A stretch of 64,000 bases of DNA from Bradyrhizobium sp. CB3481 (GCF_029714305.1 NZ_CP121647.1:2810501-2874500); one strand, 5' to 3'; shown: positions 1 to 9,261, numbered from the stretch's first letter. Program-made: numbers and translations. The notes: generated from the letters alone by a model not told the origin.

Positions 1-335
1 TGCGGCAATGGCCACTACTCGGAGATGCATCGACAGCCTCCCATCGGCGCCCGTTGTCGTGCGCCAGCAGTCACAGAGGCAATCATAGATTGAAATCGTA
101 ACAGAAATCGAGCCCTGGCCAGGACCGAACTTCCGATTTTGCGGTCGGCGGGGCAGCCGAGTGCCGTGGTCATGCGCCAAGGCGCATGACCGCCGGCACC
201 GATTCGATCGGGTGCGCCGCAGGTTTCAGGGGCGACCGTCTCCGGCCGCGATAGAACAACGAAGGCCTTGCGGGGTTGCTCAATATCGAGCTTTGGTCCG
301 GCCGACTGTGTTCTCAAAACGACGATGGATATTAA
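1..335. other. Upstream region without a recognisable gene
   Basis: No convincing gene was found here. Short open frames on both strands lack family-like sequence and good ribosome sites. The stretch precedes the GTG start of the Mfd-like helicase and presumably holds its promoter, but I could not assign a clear -35/-10 pair. Confidence 0.5.
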
Positions 336-3300
336 GTGCGAAAAGCCAAGAAAGCCGGCGCTGCGGGCGCAATGGAGAAAAGCAAGGGTTCACAGCGTTC
401 TGCGGTCTCCTCTTCCTCGCCGCTCGGCATGTTGGCGCTCCATCTCCTCGAAGAATGGAGGAAGTCCGGCCGCGCCGGCATCGTCTTCCTGGCCGAAAAC
501 GAGAACAGGGCGGAGCGGCTCGGCAGCGTGCTCCATTCGCTTGACCCCTCGCTCGATGTATTGGTGTTCCCGAGATTGAACACCTTGCCATTTGATGGAC
601 TGGAGCCATCGCCCGAAATTGCCGGCCGACGGAGCTCGGTGCTGCGGCGTCTCGCCAAGACGAGGAAGCCCGTCTTCCTGGTGTCGACGGCAGAGGCGAT
701 CATGGAGCGGCTGCCGTTGCCCGCGAGCTGGGGACGCCTCAGCATCAGCCTGAAGGTCGGGGCGACCCATGCCGAGCAGGATCTCAAGGCCCGTCTGGAG
801 GCGCTGGGATATGATCTCGGCGAAGAGGCGGAATATCCGGGCACGGCACTGTTTCACGGCAAGACGTTCGAGATCTTTCCGGCGGGCGCGCTTGGTCCGT
901 TCCGGATCGAGCATTCCGGTGGGGCGATCCGCAAGATCCTGGCCGTCGATCCGGCGGAGCATGACGTCTTGTTCGAGGCCAAGGAGCTCTTCGTCGATCC
1001 GATGTCCGAGCGCCTTGCATTGGCAGGCAAGCGGGGACAGCGGGCGATGCTGTCGGACTACTGTGGTCGGGCGCGATGGATCGCGGATGCAGGAATTCCT
1101 GTACATGCCGATGGCTGGCTGAGCACGATCGAGGAGGCCGCCGGCCGCAAGGACGCGGAACGCGAATATCTCGGGCGAGCGGATTGGAAAAAGCTGGCGA
1201 AGCGCATGAACGTGCTGCCCCGCAAGGCAGCTTTTGCGGCGACGCCGGACTTCTCGAAGATGGCGGCGCCCAGGAAGGCGCTCCGCGCGTTTGTCGCCGA
1301 GACGCAAGCCGCGGGATCGCGGCTGCTCTTTGTCGCGGCGGTGGAGGAGGACCTGCGCGCGATGGAGCGCATGAGCGGGATCAAGGCGGAGCGTTTCGCA
1401 GGTTGGGACGAGGCGAGTTCAGGCCGAAGTCGCGAGGGCGCGCTGCTGGCCGACTTCGATGCCGGCTTCGTCGGCTCTGGCAGGAAGCCTCCTGTCGTCG
1501 TGACGGCGTCCGACGTGCTCGGCAGCAGAGCCCATCATCCGCAGCCGATGGCCCGGGCCTGGACGGCGGCTTTTGATCACCCTGATGTGCCGGAGCGAGG
1601 GGCGGTCGTCGTTCATCTCCAGCGTGGGCGGGCCTTGCTGGATGGCTTGCAGGCCCTGAACATGGGGAAAGGAGCATCGCGCGAGATGATCAGGCTCGAG
1701 TTTGCGGGCAACGACGCCGTTCTCGTTCCGCCCGCCGATCTCACGCTGATCTGGCCTTACGCGGCGGAGCTCGGCAAGCTGACGCTGGACAAGGCGGACG
1801 GAAGCACGTGGTGGCAGCGGCGTGGCGAGGCCGAGCGGGAAATCCAGATTGCGGCCAAGGACCTTGCCAAACATATCGCCCAGCGGCGTCGGCGGCGCGC
1901 GCCCAGGCTGGTCGCTCCGGGGCCCGCCTATGAGAGGTTCGTCGCACGCTTTCCGTATTTCACGACGATCGACCAGGCGAGGGCGATCCAGGACGTGCTG
2001 GCCGATCTCGCATCCGGACATCCCATGGATCGGGTCGTCTGCGGCGACGTCGGCTTCGGCAAGACCGAGGTTGCCTTGCGGGCGGCCGCGGCGGTGGCTC
2101 TGTCCGGGAAACAGGTCGCCATCGCGGTACCGACCACCGTTTTGGCCAGGCAGCACGTCGCGACCTTCCGCAAGCGTTTCGGTCCACTCGGCATCGAGGT
2201 CGGAAGCCTGTCGCGGGCCACGTCGGCGCCGGAAACGAGGGAAACGAAGGAAGGCCTGCGTCGCGGCAAGCTGAAGGTCGTGGTGGGCACGCAGGCGCTT
2301 GCGGGGAAGGACGTGAAGTTCGCCGATCTCGGCCTCGTCATCATCGACGAGGAACAGCATTTCGGCGCGGCGGAGAAGGCAAAACTCTCAGGGCTGGCGA
2401 AAGGCATCCACACACTTTGGATGAGCGCCACGCCGATCCCACGCACGCTTGCGGCGGGCCTTGCGGGCTTCAGGGATCTCAGCGTCATCGCAACGCCGCC
2501 GGTTCACCGGCTGCCGGTTGTCACCAAGGTCGCCCCGCTATCGGACGCGGCCATTGTCGCTGCGCTGCTGCGCGAGCAGCGGCGTCACGGGCAGAGCTTT
2601 CTGATTTGCCCTCGCATTCAGGATCTGGAGCCGATGTTGGCGCGGGTGCAGTCGGCAGCCCATGATCTGCGCATCGTCTGTCTTCACGGCAAGCTGCCGG
2701 CCGACGAGATCGACGATCGAATGATGAGCTTCGTCGAAGGCGAGGCGGATGTTCTCCTGGCGACCAATATCGTGGAGAGCGGCCTCGACATTCCCCGCGC
2801 GAACACCATCGTGGTCTGCTGGCCGGAAAAGTTCGGTCTGGCGCAGCTCCATCAGCTCAGGGGGCGGGTGGGCCGAGGCGGGATACGGGCCTTCGCGTAT
2901 CTGCTGAACGAGTCGAGCTCGGCACAATCCGAAAAGCGCCTGACCATTCTTGAAGAATTCAGCAGGCCCGGCGCGGGCTTTGCCATCAGCGAACGGGATC
3001 TCGACCTCAGGGGAGCGGGCGACCTCTTTTCAGAGCGGCAGTCGGGCCATGTCCAGGTTTTCGGACCCGTGCTCTACAGCCATCTTCTGAAGCGGGCCTC
3101 GGAGAAGACCGAGGACCGGGCAGCCGATTTCTGGGTGCCCGATCTGAATCTGCCGGTCGCGGATATGCTGCCGGCGGGCTACGTGCAGTCGGAAGCGGTC
3201 CGGCTTGAAATCTATGGCCGCGTCGCCAGGTGTCAGAACGAAGACGATCTGGAGGAGTTGGAAGAAGAGACCGCGCGCCGCTTCGGCCGGCTGCCGCAGG

Positions 3301-3539
3301 AGGCGCGCGATTTCTTTGCGGCGGCGAGGCTCAGGCTCGATTGCAGGCGCCGGGGTATTGTCAGGCTGGACGTTGGGCCGGAAGCCGTCGCTGCGACATT
3401 TCTGCCCGGCCGGCTGCGCAAATCCAGATCGAAATCCAGATCGCTCGAGCGCGATGGCGATCGCGTCGTCTTTGCCAGCAAGGGAAATGGGAAGCCATTC
3501 GAGCGGGTCGAGGATTTCCTGGAGAGGCTGGACGAATAA
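336..3539 (+). CDS. Mfd-like (transcription-repair coupling factor) helicase paralogue
   Basis: A 1067-residue superfamily 2 helicase with the architecture of Mfd. The helicase core has a Walker A GDVGFGKTE near residue 570, a DEEQ box at about 671-674 and the SATPIPRTL motif that follows it. Upstream lies a degenerate CarD-like RNA-polymerase-binding module (VVVHLQRGRA where Mfd usually reads VVHxxHGIG), and the C-terminus matches the TRCF domain. Mfd proteins are usually about 1150 residues, so this one is slightly short, and the polymerase-binding module is eroded. I infer a second, divergent Mfd rather than the housekeeping copy. The GTG at 336 starts the frame; an ATG at 372 is an equally good start. 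It could act in strand-specific repair or as an independent DNA translocase. Confidence 0.85.
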   Translation: MRKAKKAGAAGAMEKSKGSQRSAVSSSSPLGMLALHLLEEWRKSGRAGIVFLAENENRAERLGSVLHSLDPSLDVLVFPRLNTLPFDGLEPSPEIAGRRSSVLRRLAKTRKPVFLVSTAEAIMERLPLPASWGRLSISLKVGATHAEQDLKARLEALGYDLGEEAEYPGTALFHGKTFEIFPAGALGPFRIEHSGGAIRKILAVDPAEHDVLFEAKELFVDPMSERLALAGKRGQRAMLSDYCGRARWIADAGIPVHADGWLSTIEEAAGRKDAEREYLGRADWKKLAKRMNVLPRKAAFAATPDFSKMAAPRKALRAFVAETQAAGSRLLFVAAVEEDLRAMERMSGIKAERFAGWDEASSGRSREGALLADFDAGFVGSGRKPPVVVTASDVLGSRAHHPQPMARAWTAAFDHPDVPERGAVVVHLQRGRALLDGLQALNMGKGASREMIRLEFAGNDAVLVPPADLTLIWPYAAELGKLTLDKADGSTWWQRRGEAEREIQIAAKDLAKHIAQRRRRRAPRLVAPGPAYERFVARFPYFTTIDQARAIQDVLADLASGHPMDRVVCGDVGFGKTEVALRAAAAVALSGKQVAIAVPTTVLARQHVATFRKRFGPLGIEVGSLSRATSAPETRETKEGLRRGKLKVVVGTQALAGKDVKFADLGLVIIDEEQHFGAAEKAKLSGLAKGIHTLWMSATPIPRTLAAGLAGFRDLSVIATPPVHRLPVVTKVAPLSDAAIVAALLREQRRHGQSFLICPRIQDLEPMLARVQSAAHDLRIVCLHGKLPADEIDDRMMSFVEGEADVLLATNIVESGLDIPRANTIVVCWPEKFGLAQLHQLRGRVGRGGIRAFAYLLNESSSAQSEKRLTILEEFSRPGAGFAISERDLDLRGAGDLFSERQSGHVQVFGPVLYSHLLKRASEKTEDRAADFWVPDLNLPVADMLPAGYVQSEAVRLEIYGRVARCQNEDDLEELEEETARRFGRLPQEARDFFAAARLRLDCRRRGIVRLDVGPEAVAATFLPGRLRKSRSKSRSLERDGDRVVFASKGNGKPFERVEDFLERLDE

Positions 3540-3653
3540 GGCTCCGGGTGCCGCTTATCCTCGAAACGTGAGCTTCTCGGCGGTGCTGCAGAGCGACCTC
3601 GAGATCTTTGGATTCCGGCCGATCGCAGGGCCAAATACCATGATCGCTTGATG

Positions 3654-4781
3654 TCATGATCGTTTGGGTTTGGTGCTGATCGAGTTCAGCAGTGTGGCGA
3701 TTGCGATCATCGCTGCGATACCAGCGAGACTCACCCCTATCTGCATCGCTGGTCCGGCTGAAAATTCGAGCAGCGCCAGATGGCTGGCAAACGTCAAGAG
3801 AACACCGAGACAATAGATTGGCAGCGAGTTCTGGCCACAGCGGATCGCACCGCGCATTACCGGCGTTGCGAGTCCTCGCCAATTGCGGGGCACGAACCAT
3901 GCCGCCACAACCGCTATGGCCAAAAAATGCAGTAGTCGCAATGCAGGCAGATTCGATTTGTCCAATGGGTGTTTGGCCAGCGCCGGCGGAATCAGCGCTT
4001 CCAACGGGCCAATGCGCCAGCTCAATGCGATGACCATGCTGAAGACCAGATACAGGACGGCGAGTATGAGCGTCGTGCGTGACGTCATCCACGGCTGGAC
4101 TCTCTTGCCCTCGATCATCCACCACGCTCCGAGCAGGACAAGCAGCTGCCAGGCCAGCGGATTGAACGCCCAGTGTCCGTCCGGCCATGCCGGAACGGTC
4201 CAGCCAAAAACATGCACCGATACATAAAGCGCCAGCGAGGCGCCAAGCGTTGCGTTCGGCGCTCGCAGCAGCAGCCACAGCAGCGGCGCGAACAAGAGGT
4301 GAAGGAGCACAAAGACCGGCAATACGTCGGTATTGACTGGACGGTATTGCAGTATCGCCGCGCGCGCGAGCGTCGTGCCGGGATGGTCCAACAGGACTCG
4401 CGTGTTGCTCTCGTCAGCAAGACGACCTGTGAGATGAACCAGGATGGCGCAGGCGAGGGTAACCAGCAGAAATGCGACATAGATGTCCCAGCTTCGCCGC
4501 AGTGTTCGGCTGATCACTCCGGGCCAGCCCTCGCTGCGCCAGGCCGCTCCGTAAGCCAGCGCGCAGGTCACGCCCGACACGAACATGAACACTTCCGCGG
4601 CATCGCTGAAGCCGTAGTTCCGCAGTGTCAGCCAGCTTCCGATGTTGTTGGGGATATGGTCGAGAAAGATGAACCAGAGCGCGATGCCTCGACAGGCATC
4701 GATTCGCAGGTCGCGTCCTTGGCGTTTGAGCTCCGGCAACTCGCCGACCGCTGACTGGGGGATGGTAATTCGGTCGTGCAT
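3654..4781 (-). CDS. opgC: OpgC-family membrane protein (glucan succinyl-transfer type)
   Basis: An integral membrane protein of 375 residues with about ten hydrophobic segments. The N-terminal stretch RDLRIDACRGIALWFIFLDH followed by YGFSDAAEVFMFVSG is characteristic of the OpgC family, which adds succinyl groups to osmoregulated periplasmic glucans in the inner membrane. The start was put at the ATG at 4781 because GGGGTGAG lies four bases before it; a GTG 63 bases upstream would add 21 residues lacking family character. The gene ends convergently with the Mfd-like gene. The exact acyl donor or target cannot be read from sequence; other acyltransferase-3-like roles are possible. Confidence 0.8.
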   Translation of the reverse strand: MHDRITIPQSAVGELPELKRQGRDLRIDACRGIALWFIFLDHIPNNIGSWLTLRNYGFSDAAEVFMFVSGVTCALAYGAAWRSEGWPGVISRTLRRSWDIYVAFLLVTLACAILVHLTGRLADESNTRVLLDHPGTTLARAAILQYRPVNTDVLPVFVLLHLLFAPLLWLLLRAPNATLGASLALYVSVHVFGWTVPAWPDGHWAFNPLAWQLLVLLGAWWMIEGKRVQPWMTSRTTLILAVLYLVFSMVIALSWRIGPLEALIPPALAKHPLDKSNLPALRLLHFLAIAVVAAWFVPRNWRGLATPVMRGAIRCGQNSLPIYCLGVLLTFASHLALLEFSAGPAMQIGVSLAGIAAMIAIATLLNSISTKPKRS

Positions 4782-5379
4782 TTGGCTCACCCCAAGCCGG
4801 CAAGATGGACCTGCCGCGCCAGCTTTTGGTGTGAGCTCGTTCACCTTTAAGTACTTATTTTTTCAGGTGAATCTGCGCGCGAACGTTGAGTGCTGGTGGC
4901 CTTGCACGCGGTCATTTGCGACACGCGATCGGTGCGATCTCGCTGTCCTGCAATCTGGCTCTATTGACGCCTTCAACCCGCGTTGTCAGGCACGAAACTC
5001 ACAGCTTTCGTTGCCGCGCGTTCCTCGTGTGTGCGTTCGCGATACATCGATACGGCATGACAGCGGGAAAATTGCCACGCTGCATCGGCAGTCAGATGAA
5101 CGAGTATCTCGCCAGCCTTCTTCTACGCAAACGCCCGCTGCGAGCGCAGCGGTAATCGCGCGAGCGGCGAACGGCCACTTAGTATTGCGGCACGCAAATC
5201 TGCTTCTATGTCGGTTGTTGCTGCTGCCCGTTCACGGAGGGCCAGCAATGCGTCGATCTCGGCACCACCCGGCAGTACGGCGGCGAGTACCGGGGACGCT
5301 GTTCACGAGTATCGAAAGCATTGCTGGGTCCTGTGGTGGATGTCGGCGTTGGCCACGCAATCCCGCAGGCGTCAGACAC
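4782..5379. other. Intergenic stretch, no clear gene
   Basis: About 600 bases upstream of opgC and downstream of the DUF1127 gene. Open frames crossing it have no family resemblance and no good ribosome site. One frame (5183-5382, + strand) reads a Cys-rich segment (QICFYVGCCCCPFTEGQQC) directly after a stop codon and without a start; it may be debris of a small exported protein. Confidence 0.4.
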
Positions 5380-5619
5380 TTAGCCAGCGGACAGGATGCT
5401 TCGCGGGTCTGTATCCCGGTGCGATGCAACGTAGTCGATTTCGCCGCGCGAGATACCGATATCCGCGAGCTCGCTGTCCGTCAGATGGCACAATTCTGCA
5501 CGCAGCCTATCACGCTTGCGCCACTCCAAAAATGCATACCAATATTTTTCAAAGGGACTGTAGACCTGACGATTTGCCGTTGCCGGTCGGAGCTCGGTGG
5601 CTCCGTATATCGTGCTCAT
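5380..5619 (-). CDS. DUF1127 domain small protein
   Basis: A 79-residue protein whose C-terminal half carries the DUF1127 pattern (FLEWRKRDRLRAELCHLTDS, then ELADIGISRGEI). Family members are small, basic, often stress- or phosphate-responsive proteins; some bind RNA. The ATG at 5619 is preferred because AGGAC lies six bases upstream; an in-frame ATG at 5649 would add ten residues. It is divergent from the winged-helix/TPR gene. Specific role unknown. Confidence 0.8.
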   Translation of the reverse strand: MSTIYGATELRPATANRQVYSPFEKYWYAFLEWRKRDRLRAELCHLTDSELADIGISRGEIDYVASHRDTDPRSILSAG

Positions 5620-5769
5620 GGCGGTGTCCTGTCTGGACTGTTTCACCATGCAGAGGTTGCCGCAAGATACGCCGCTTCGCTTAACTGAAGCCTTACATTT
5701 CCCTCACCGGCAGCTTATTCTTCGGCTTTCAGTTGGATTTAAGGAGTAACCCTGAGAAGGAATGGCAAC

Positions 5770-7341
5770 TTGCGCTATCTCTTCGAGGACTTCGCCCTTG
5801 ATACCGAAAGGCGTGAACTGCATCGCGGGGCGGAGACCGTCCCCGTCGCTCCACAGGTTTTTGACTTGCTGGACTACCTGATCCGCAATCGGGAGCGGGT
5901 CGTCGGCAAAGACGATCTCATCGAGGCCATTTGGAATGGGCGCAGCGTCTCGGATGCGGCGCTGACGACCCGTCTGAATGTTGCCCGGAGCGCGCTCGGC
6001 GATTCTGGCGAGGAACAGCGCCTCATCAAGACATTGCCGCGCAAGGGCTTCCGCTTTGTGGGTGCGGTCCGGGAAGAGCGGGCGTTAGTAAGATCTGCAA
6101 TGACCGAAACCCCGATAGAGTCGCCGAGGCCCTCTCTCTCGCTACCCGATAAGCCGTCGATTGCGGTGCTGCCGTTCCAGAATCTCAGTAACGATCCGGA
6201 GCAAGAGTATTTCGCCGATGGCGTCGTTGAAGATGTCACGATGGCGCTGTCTCACTTCCGCTGGCTGTTTGTGATCGCGCGCAATTCGAGCTTTGCCTAC
6301 AAAGGTCAGTCCGTGGACATCAAGCAGGTTGGCCGGGAGCTTGGGGTGCGCTATGTGCTCGAGGGTAGCGTACGCAAGGCTGGAAGTCGCCTTCGCATCG
6401 CTGGTCAGCTTATTGATGCTGAAACGGGAGCACATCTCTGGGCGGACCGTTTTGACGGTGCGCTTGAAAATATCTTCGAACTACAGGATCAAATGACGTC
6501 CAGCGTGGTGGGGGCGATCGCGCCCATGCTGCTGCGTGAGGAAGTCAGGCGGGCCAGGCGCAAGCCGACCGAGAATCTGGATGCATACGACTATTATCTG
6601 CGTGGCCTGGCGAGCGTTCGCCGCTGGACGCAGGATGCGAACAGTGAGGCACTCCAGCTCTTCAGCAAGGCGATTGAGCTCGACCCCGGCCTGGCGTGCG
6701 CCTATGGCATGGCCGGATGGTGCTACATCCAGCGCAAGGCGCGTCGCTGGATGGTCGATCGTGAAAAAGAGAGCTCCGAAGCTATGCGGCTAGCCCGCAG
6801 GGCGGTGCATCTGGGAGCAGATGACGAGGTAGCGCTATCCATGGGTGCATATGTACTCACCTTCATTGCCCATGAATTCGACGATGCCATTGCATTCGTG
6901 GATCGTGGACTGGCAATCAATCCAAACTCGACGCTAGCCTGGAATCTTGGTGCCTGGGTGAGAGTTTTCCGAGGTGAGCCCGACCTTGTAATTGATTACG
7001 CTGCGCGTGCCATGCGTCTGAGCCCGCTTGACCCGTCTATGTACGCCATGAACGGAGCCGTGGCGTATGCTCATTTTCTTATGGGCCACTATGATTCGGC
7101 GTCGTCGTCCACCGAAAAATCACTGCGCGACAATCCCGAGTTCCTGCTGGCGATCGCCATGTTCGCAGCCAGCAACGCGCTCGCCGGATGCCTTGCGGCA
7201 GCCCGGAAAGGCATCGCACGTGCACGCGAATGCAATCCGGATCTGCGCCTCTCTAACCTGGGAGATCTTGCGCCATTTCGTCGACCGGAGGACGCAGCCC
7301 ATTTTGCCAACGGCCTTCGCGAAGCAGGTCTCCCGGAATGA
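5770..7341 (+). CDS. Winged-helix regulator with TPR domain (CadC/OmpR-type DNA-binding N-terminus)
   Basis: A 523-residue protein. Residues 1-100 form an OmpR/CadC-type winged helix (FEDFALDTERREL...APQVFDLLDYL, then RLIKTLPRKGFRFVG). Residues about 125-250 match the segment that follows in adenylate-cyclase-like TPR proteins (IAVLPFQNLS, ADGVVEDV, YVLEGSVRK, LWADRFDG), which forms a TolB-like module. The rest is TPR-like helices (for example ALQLFSKAIELDPGLACAYG). No cyclase catalytic domain or transmembrane segment is seen, so a cytoplasmic transcription regulator is likely. The start is TTG at 5770 with AGAAGG nine bases upstream; a nearby ATG at 5762 is out of frame. Targets unknown. Confidence 0.8.
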   Translation: MRYLFEDFALDTERRELHRGAETVPVAPQVFDLLDYLIRNRERVVGKDDLIEAIWNGRSVSDAALTTRLNVARSALGDSGEEQRLIKTLPRKGFRFVGAVREERALVRSAMTETPIESPRPSLSLPDKPSIAVLPFQNLSNDPEQEYFADGVVEDVTMALSHFRWLFVIARNSSFAYKGQSVDIKQVGRELGVRYVLEGSVRKAGSRLRIAGQLIDAETGAHLWADRFDGALENIFELQDQMTSSVVGAIAPMLLREEVRRARRKPTENLDAYDYYLRGLASVRRWTQDANSEALQLFSKAIELDPGLACAYGMAGWCYIQRKARRWMVDREKESSEAMRLARRAVHLGADDEVALSMGAYVLTFIAHEFDDAIAFVDRGLAINPNSTLAWNLGAWVRVFRGEPDLVIDYAARAMRLSPLDPSMYAMNGAVAYAHFLMGHYDSASSSTEKSLRDNPEFLLAIAMFAASNALAGCLAAARKGIARARECNPDLRLSNLGDLAPFRRPEDAAHFANGLREAGLPE

Positions 7342-7381
7342 TTGCAAGCTCCCATCTCGAACGTGGCGACGCAGGTGGCCA

Positions 7382-8437
7382 TTAAGCTGATATGGCCTCG
7401 GCGCTCTCGCCCAGTTTCTGATTGACGATCCGGACCGTGCGGTCGATTTCGGCATTGGGCATGCCAAGCTGGTGCGAGATCAGCTTCACGAGGAGGTCTA
7501 CGCGCTCGATGAACGGCGAGCCGCCAGCGACTGCGCGCGCCGCCGAGGAGGGTCTGAGAAGACTTTCCGCGGCCTTGGCATATTTCTCGAAAGGTACCTG
7601 ATCGCTGGGATCGGCGCCGAGTCGCTGGGCGACAGCATCGACATGCTCATAGATCGACTGCGAGAGGTTGATGTCGCCAAGCACCGCCTCGCGGATCGAT
7701 CGCGGCTCGTGGGGCGTAATGCAGCGGTAATTGCCCGTGAGCAGCATCGACCATTTGGCCAGAGGGACGAACATCGAATCGAACACCCTGAGCTTCACCG
7801 GAACATCCTGTCCGTCGAGCCTCACGGCATCGATGTCAGCTTCCAGCTCCCGAAGCAGCAAATTGTGCTTCTCATCGGCAAATGACGCGGCCTTGAAATT
7901 TGTCGGCAGGCCGACGTGAAGAACATTCGCCGCTTCCTCCGGCGGACGGAAGGCCTGCGGATCCGGAGAGCAGAGCGAGACCAGGCCCGGCTCGAACCGA
8001 TCCCACACCGCGGCATTGGTATAGGCTTTCTCAAGATCCATTTCCGCCAGCGCCGGGATGCGCTTGAGGTAGGGCAAAGGCGGCATGTTCATGATCGAAA
8101 GGCAGGGCAGCTTCGCCTCGGCGATCTTGATCAGCATAAGCCGCATCGTAGGAGCTGCGTATTGCGGCTCCTGCATCGCAAGACCAACCAGATCGTAGCG
8201 GGAAGGATCGACATTGGCGGGCTCGACCGCGTCCAGCATCCCGGGCAGATCGCGCGAGAAGATCGGCCGATGGGTCGCCTCGTCGCGCAGCCTGATGCGA
8301 ACTTCGGTGCCGTCACGATTGATGAGCTCTGCGGTCTGCCTGCGGCAAACCAGGGTCACGTTGTGACCCGCCATCAAGAGCTTCGTCGCCAACAATGAGC
8401 CGTACGAGGCTCCGAGGATCAGAACGTTGCGCGCCAT
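7382..8437 (-). CDS. Ketopantoate-reductase-like NAD(P)-binding oxidoreductase
   Basis: A 351-residue protein that opens with a Rossmann dinucleotide-binding segment (NVLILGASYGSLLATKLLMA) as in the ApbA/PanE family. The rest diverges strongly from true ketopantoate reductases, so the substrate is not pantoate with any certainty. The ATG at 8437 is chosen because GGAGGG lies directly upstream; a frame extension to 8473 has no such site. It lies just downstream of the CBS gene on the same strand, behind a strong hairpin, at the edge of the oxalate regulon. In Methylobacterium a PanE-like protein (PanE2) is an oxalyl-CoA reductase; a related role here is an inference. Confidence 0.65.
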   Translation of the reverse strand: MARNVLILGASYGSLLATKLLMAGHNVTLVCRRQTAELINRDGTEVRIRLRDEATHRPIFSRDLPGMLDAVEPANVDPSRYDLVGLAMQEPQYAAPTMRLMLIKIAEAKLPCLSIMNMPPLPYLKRIPALAEMDLEKAYTNAAVWDRFEPGLVSLCSPDPQAFRPPEEAANVLHVGLPTNFKAASFADEKHNLLLRELEADIDAVRLDGQDVPVKLRVFDSMFVPLAKWSMLLTGNYRCITPHEPRSIREAVLGDINLSQSIYEHVDAVAQRLGADPSDQVPFEKYAKAAESLLRPSSAARAVAGGSPFIERVDLLVKLISHQLGMPNAEIDRTVRIVNQKLGESAEAISA

Positions 8438-8534
8438 GCGCCCTCCATCGATGATGTTTTTCCGGCGCACCACGACCCCGGCGCTTTGCCAGCGCCCGGT
8501 TTGCGACAGGAGTTAAGCGGAAGCTTGCGGTGCG

Positions 8535-8571
8535 ATGCCGGTTCTTCCTGTTCCCGCAAGAGAACCGGCAT
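8535..8571 (-). terminator. Strong hairpin between CBS gene and reductase gene
   Basis: An 11-bp perfect inverted repeat (ATGCCGGTTCT / AGAACCGGCAT, loop of 15 bases) follows the stop codon of the CBS gene. There is no T tract downstream on the minus strand, so it may be a factor-dependent terminator or an mRNA stabiliser rather than a classical terminator. Confidence 0.4.
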
Positions 8572-8584
8572 GCGGAGCGTGAGG

Positions 8585-9016
8585 TCAGGCGGCGTAGACC
8601 GTCTCTTTCGCCGTGGCCTCTTCATCGAATGCGGCAAGGATGTCGCGCATGCTGATGACGCCGATCAGGCTGTAATTGTCGATGACGGGGAGGTGGCGGA
8701 TATGCTCGCGGTTCATCACGTGACGAACGTGCTCGAGCGTATCTGACGGCGTGCAGGAGATCAGCTGCTGCACGGAGACGAACTGCGAGACCTTCATGTT
8801 GGCGCCGGCCGCGCCGTACTGGGCGATCGCGCGCACTACGTCGCGCTCGGTGAACATGCCGACCGGGGTGTTGCCTTCGGTACGCACGACATCCTTGACG
8901 ACCAGCGCGCTGATATTGCCGGAGCGCATCAGTTGCGCGGCAATGGCCACGGTCTCGTTCATGCGGACCGTTGCGACACGGGCGGCTTTCTTGCGCAGGA
9001 TATCTCCGACTTGCAT
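8585..9016 (-). CDS. Tandem CBS-domain protein
   Basis: A 143-residue protein made of two CBS motifs: residues about 1-65 (VGDILRKKAARVATV..., SALVV, VGMFTERDVVRAI) and about 75-135 (VSVQQLISCTPSD..., HLPVIDNYSLIGVISMRDIL). CBS pairs bind adenosyl ligands such as AMP, ATP or SAM and act as energy or ligand sensors. The ATG at 9016 has AAGGAGG just upstream. A TGGTAT-N5-ATGCCA operator is centred 45 bases upstream, placing the gene in the oxalate GntR regulon, where it may sense adenylate charge or CoA-linked metabolism. A second, unrelated-in-context CBS protein is at 62521-62952. Confidence 0.9.
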   Translation of the reverse strand: MQVGDILRKKAARVATVRMNETVAIAAQLMRSGNISALVVKDVVRTEGNTPVGMFTERDVVRAIAQYGAAGANMKVSQFVSVQQLISCTPSDTLEHVRHVMNREHIRHLPVIDNYSLIGVISMRDILAAFDEEATAKETVYAA

Positions 9017-9052
9017 GGCAACCTCCTTGGGGTGAATCATTACCCGTAAGTC

Positions 9053-9069
9053 TGGTATACATAATGCCA
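9053..9069. promoter_or_regulatory. GntR-type operator upstream of the CBS gene
   Basis: TGGTATACATAATGCCA matches TGGYAT-N5-ATRCCA at every defined position. On the minus strand it lies two bases after a TTGACA -35 box, so bound repressor would cover the promoter of the CBS gene. Confidence 0.7.
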
Positions 9070-9224
9070 ATTGTCAACACGCATCAGGATAGAAATCGTG
9101 CGCGGAATACAAGATAAATAGGCAGTATTGCTGACATTTTTCCGGAAGGCGTTTGAGACCGATAAGGCCCGCCGGCGGCCAAGCAATTACAAAAGCTGAT
9201 CAGGTATACCAGGGAGGTCCGGGC

Positions 9225-9261
9225 CAAAAGAAAACGCGCCCATCCCGGAGGATGAGCGCGT
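9225..9261 (-). terminator. Rho-independent terminator after oxlT
   Basis: On the minus strand ACGCGCTCATCC pairs with GGATGGGCGCGT (one mismatch, four-base loop), followed by TTTCTTTT. It lies 27 bases beyond the stop of the antiporter gene. Confidence 0.75.

Noticed and set aside
390..1307. Minus-strand open frame of 305 codons inside the Mfd-like gene
   Set aside because: Shadow of the helicase coding frame; no family resemblance or ribosome site.
5183..5382. Cys-rich frame (CFYVGCCCCPF) resembling small secreted Cys proteins
   Set aside because: A stop codon precedes it directly and there is no start codon or signal peptide in frame. It could be gene debris, but not enough to call.
4642..5688. 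Plus-strand frame of 348 codons spanning opgC, a gap and the DUF1127 gene
   Set aside because: It overlaps two supported minus-strand genes, and its sequence is not family-like.
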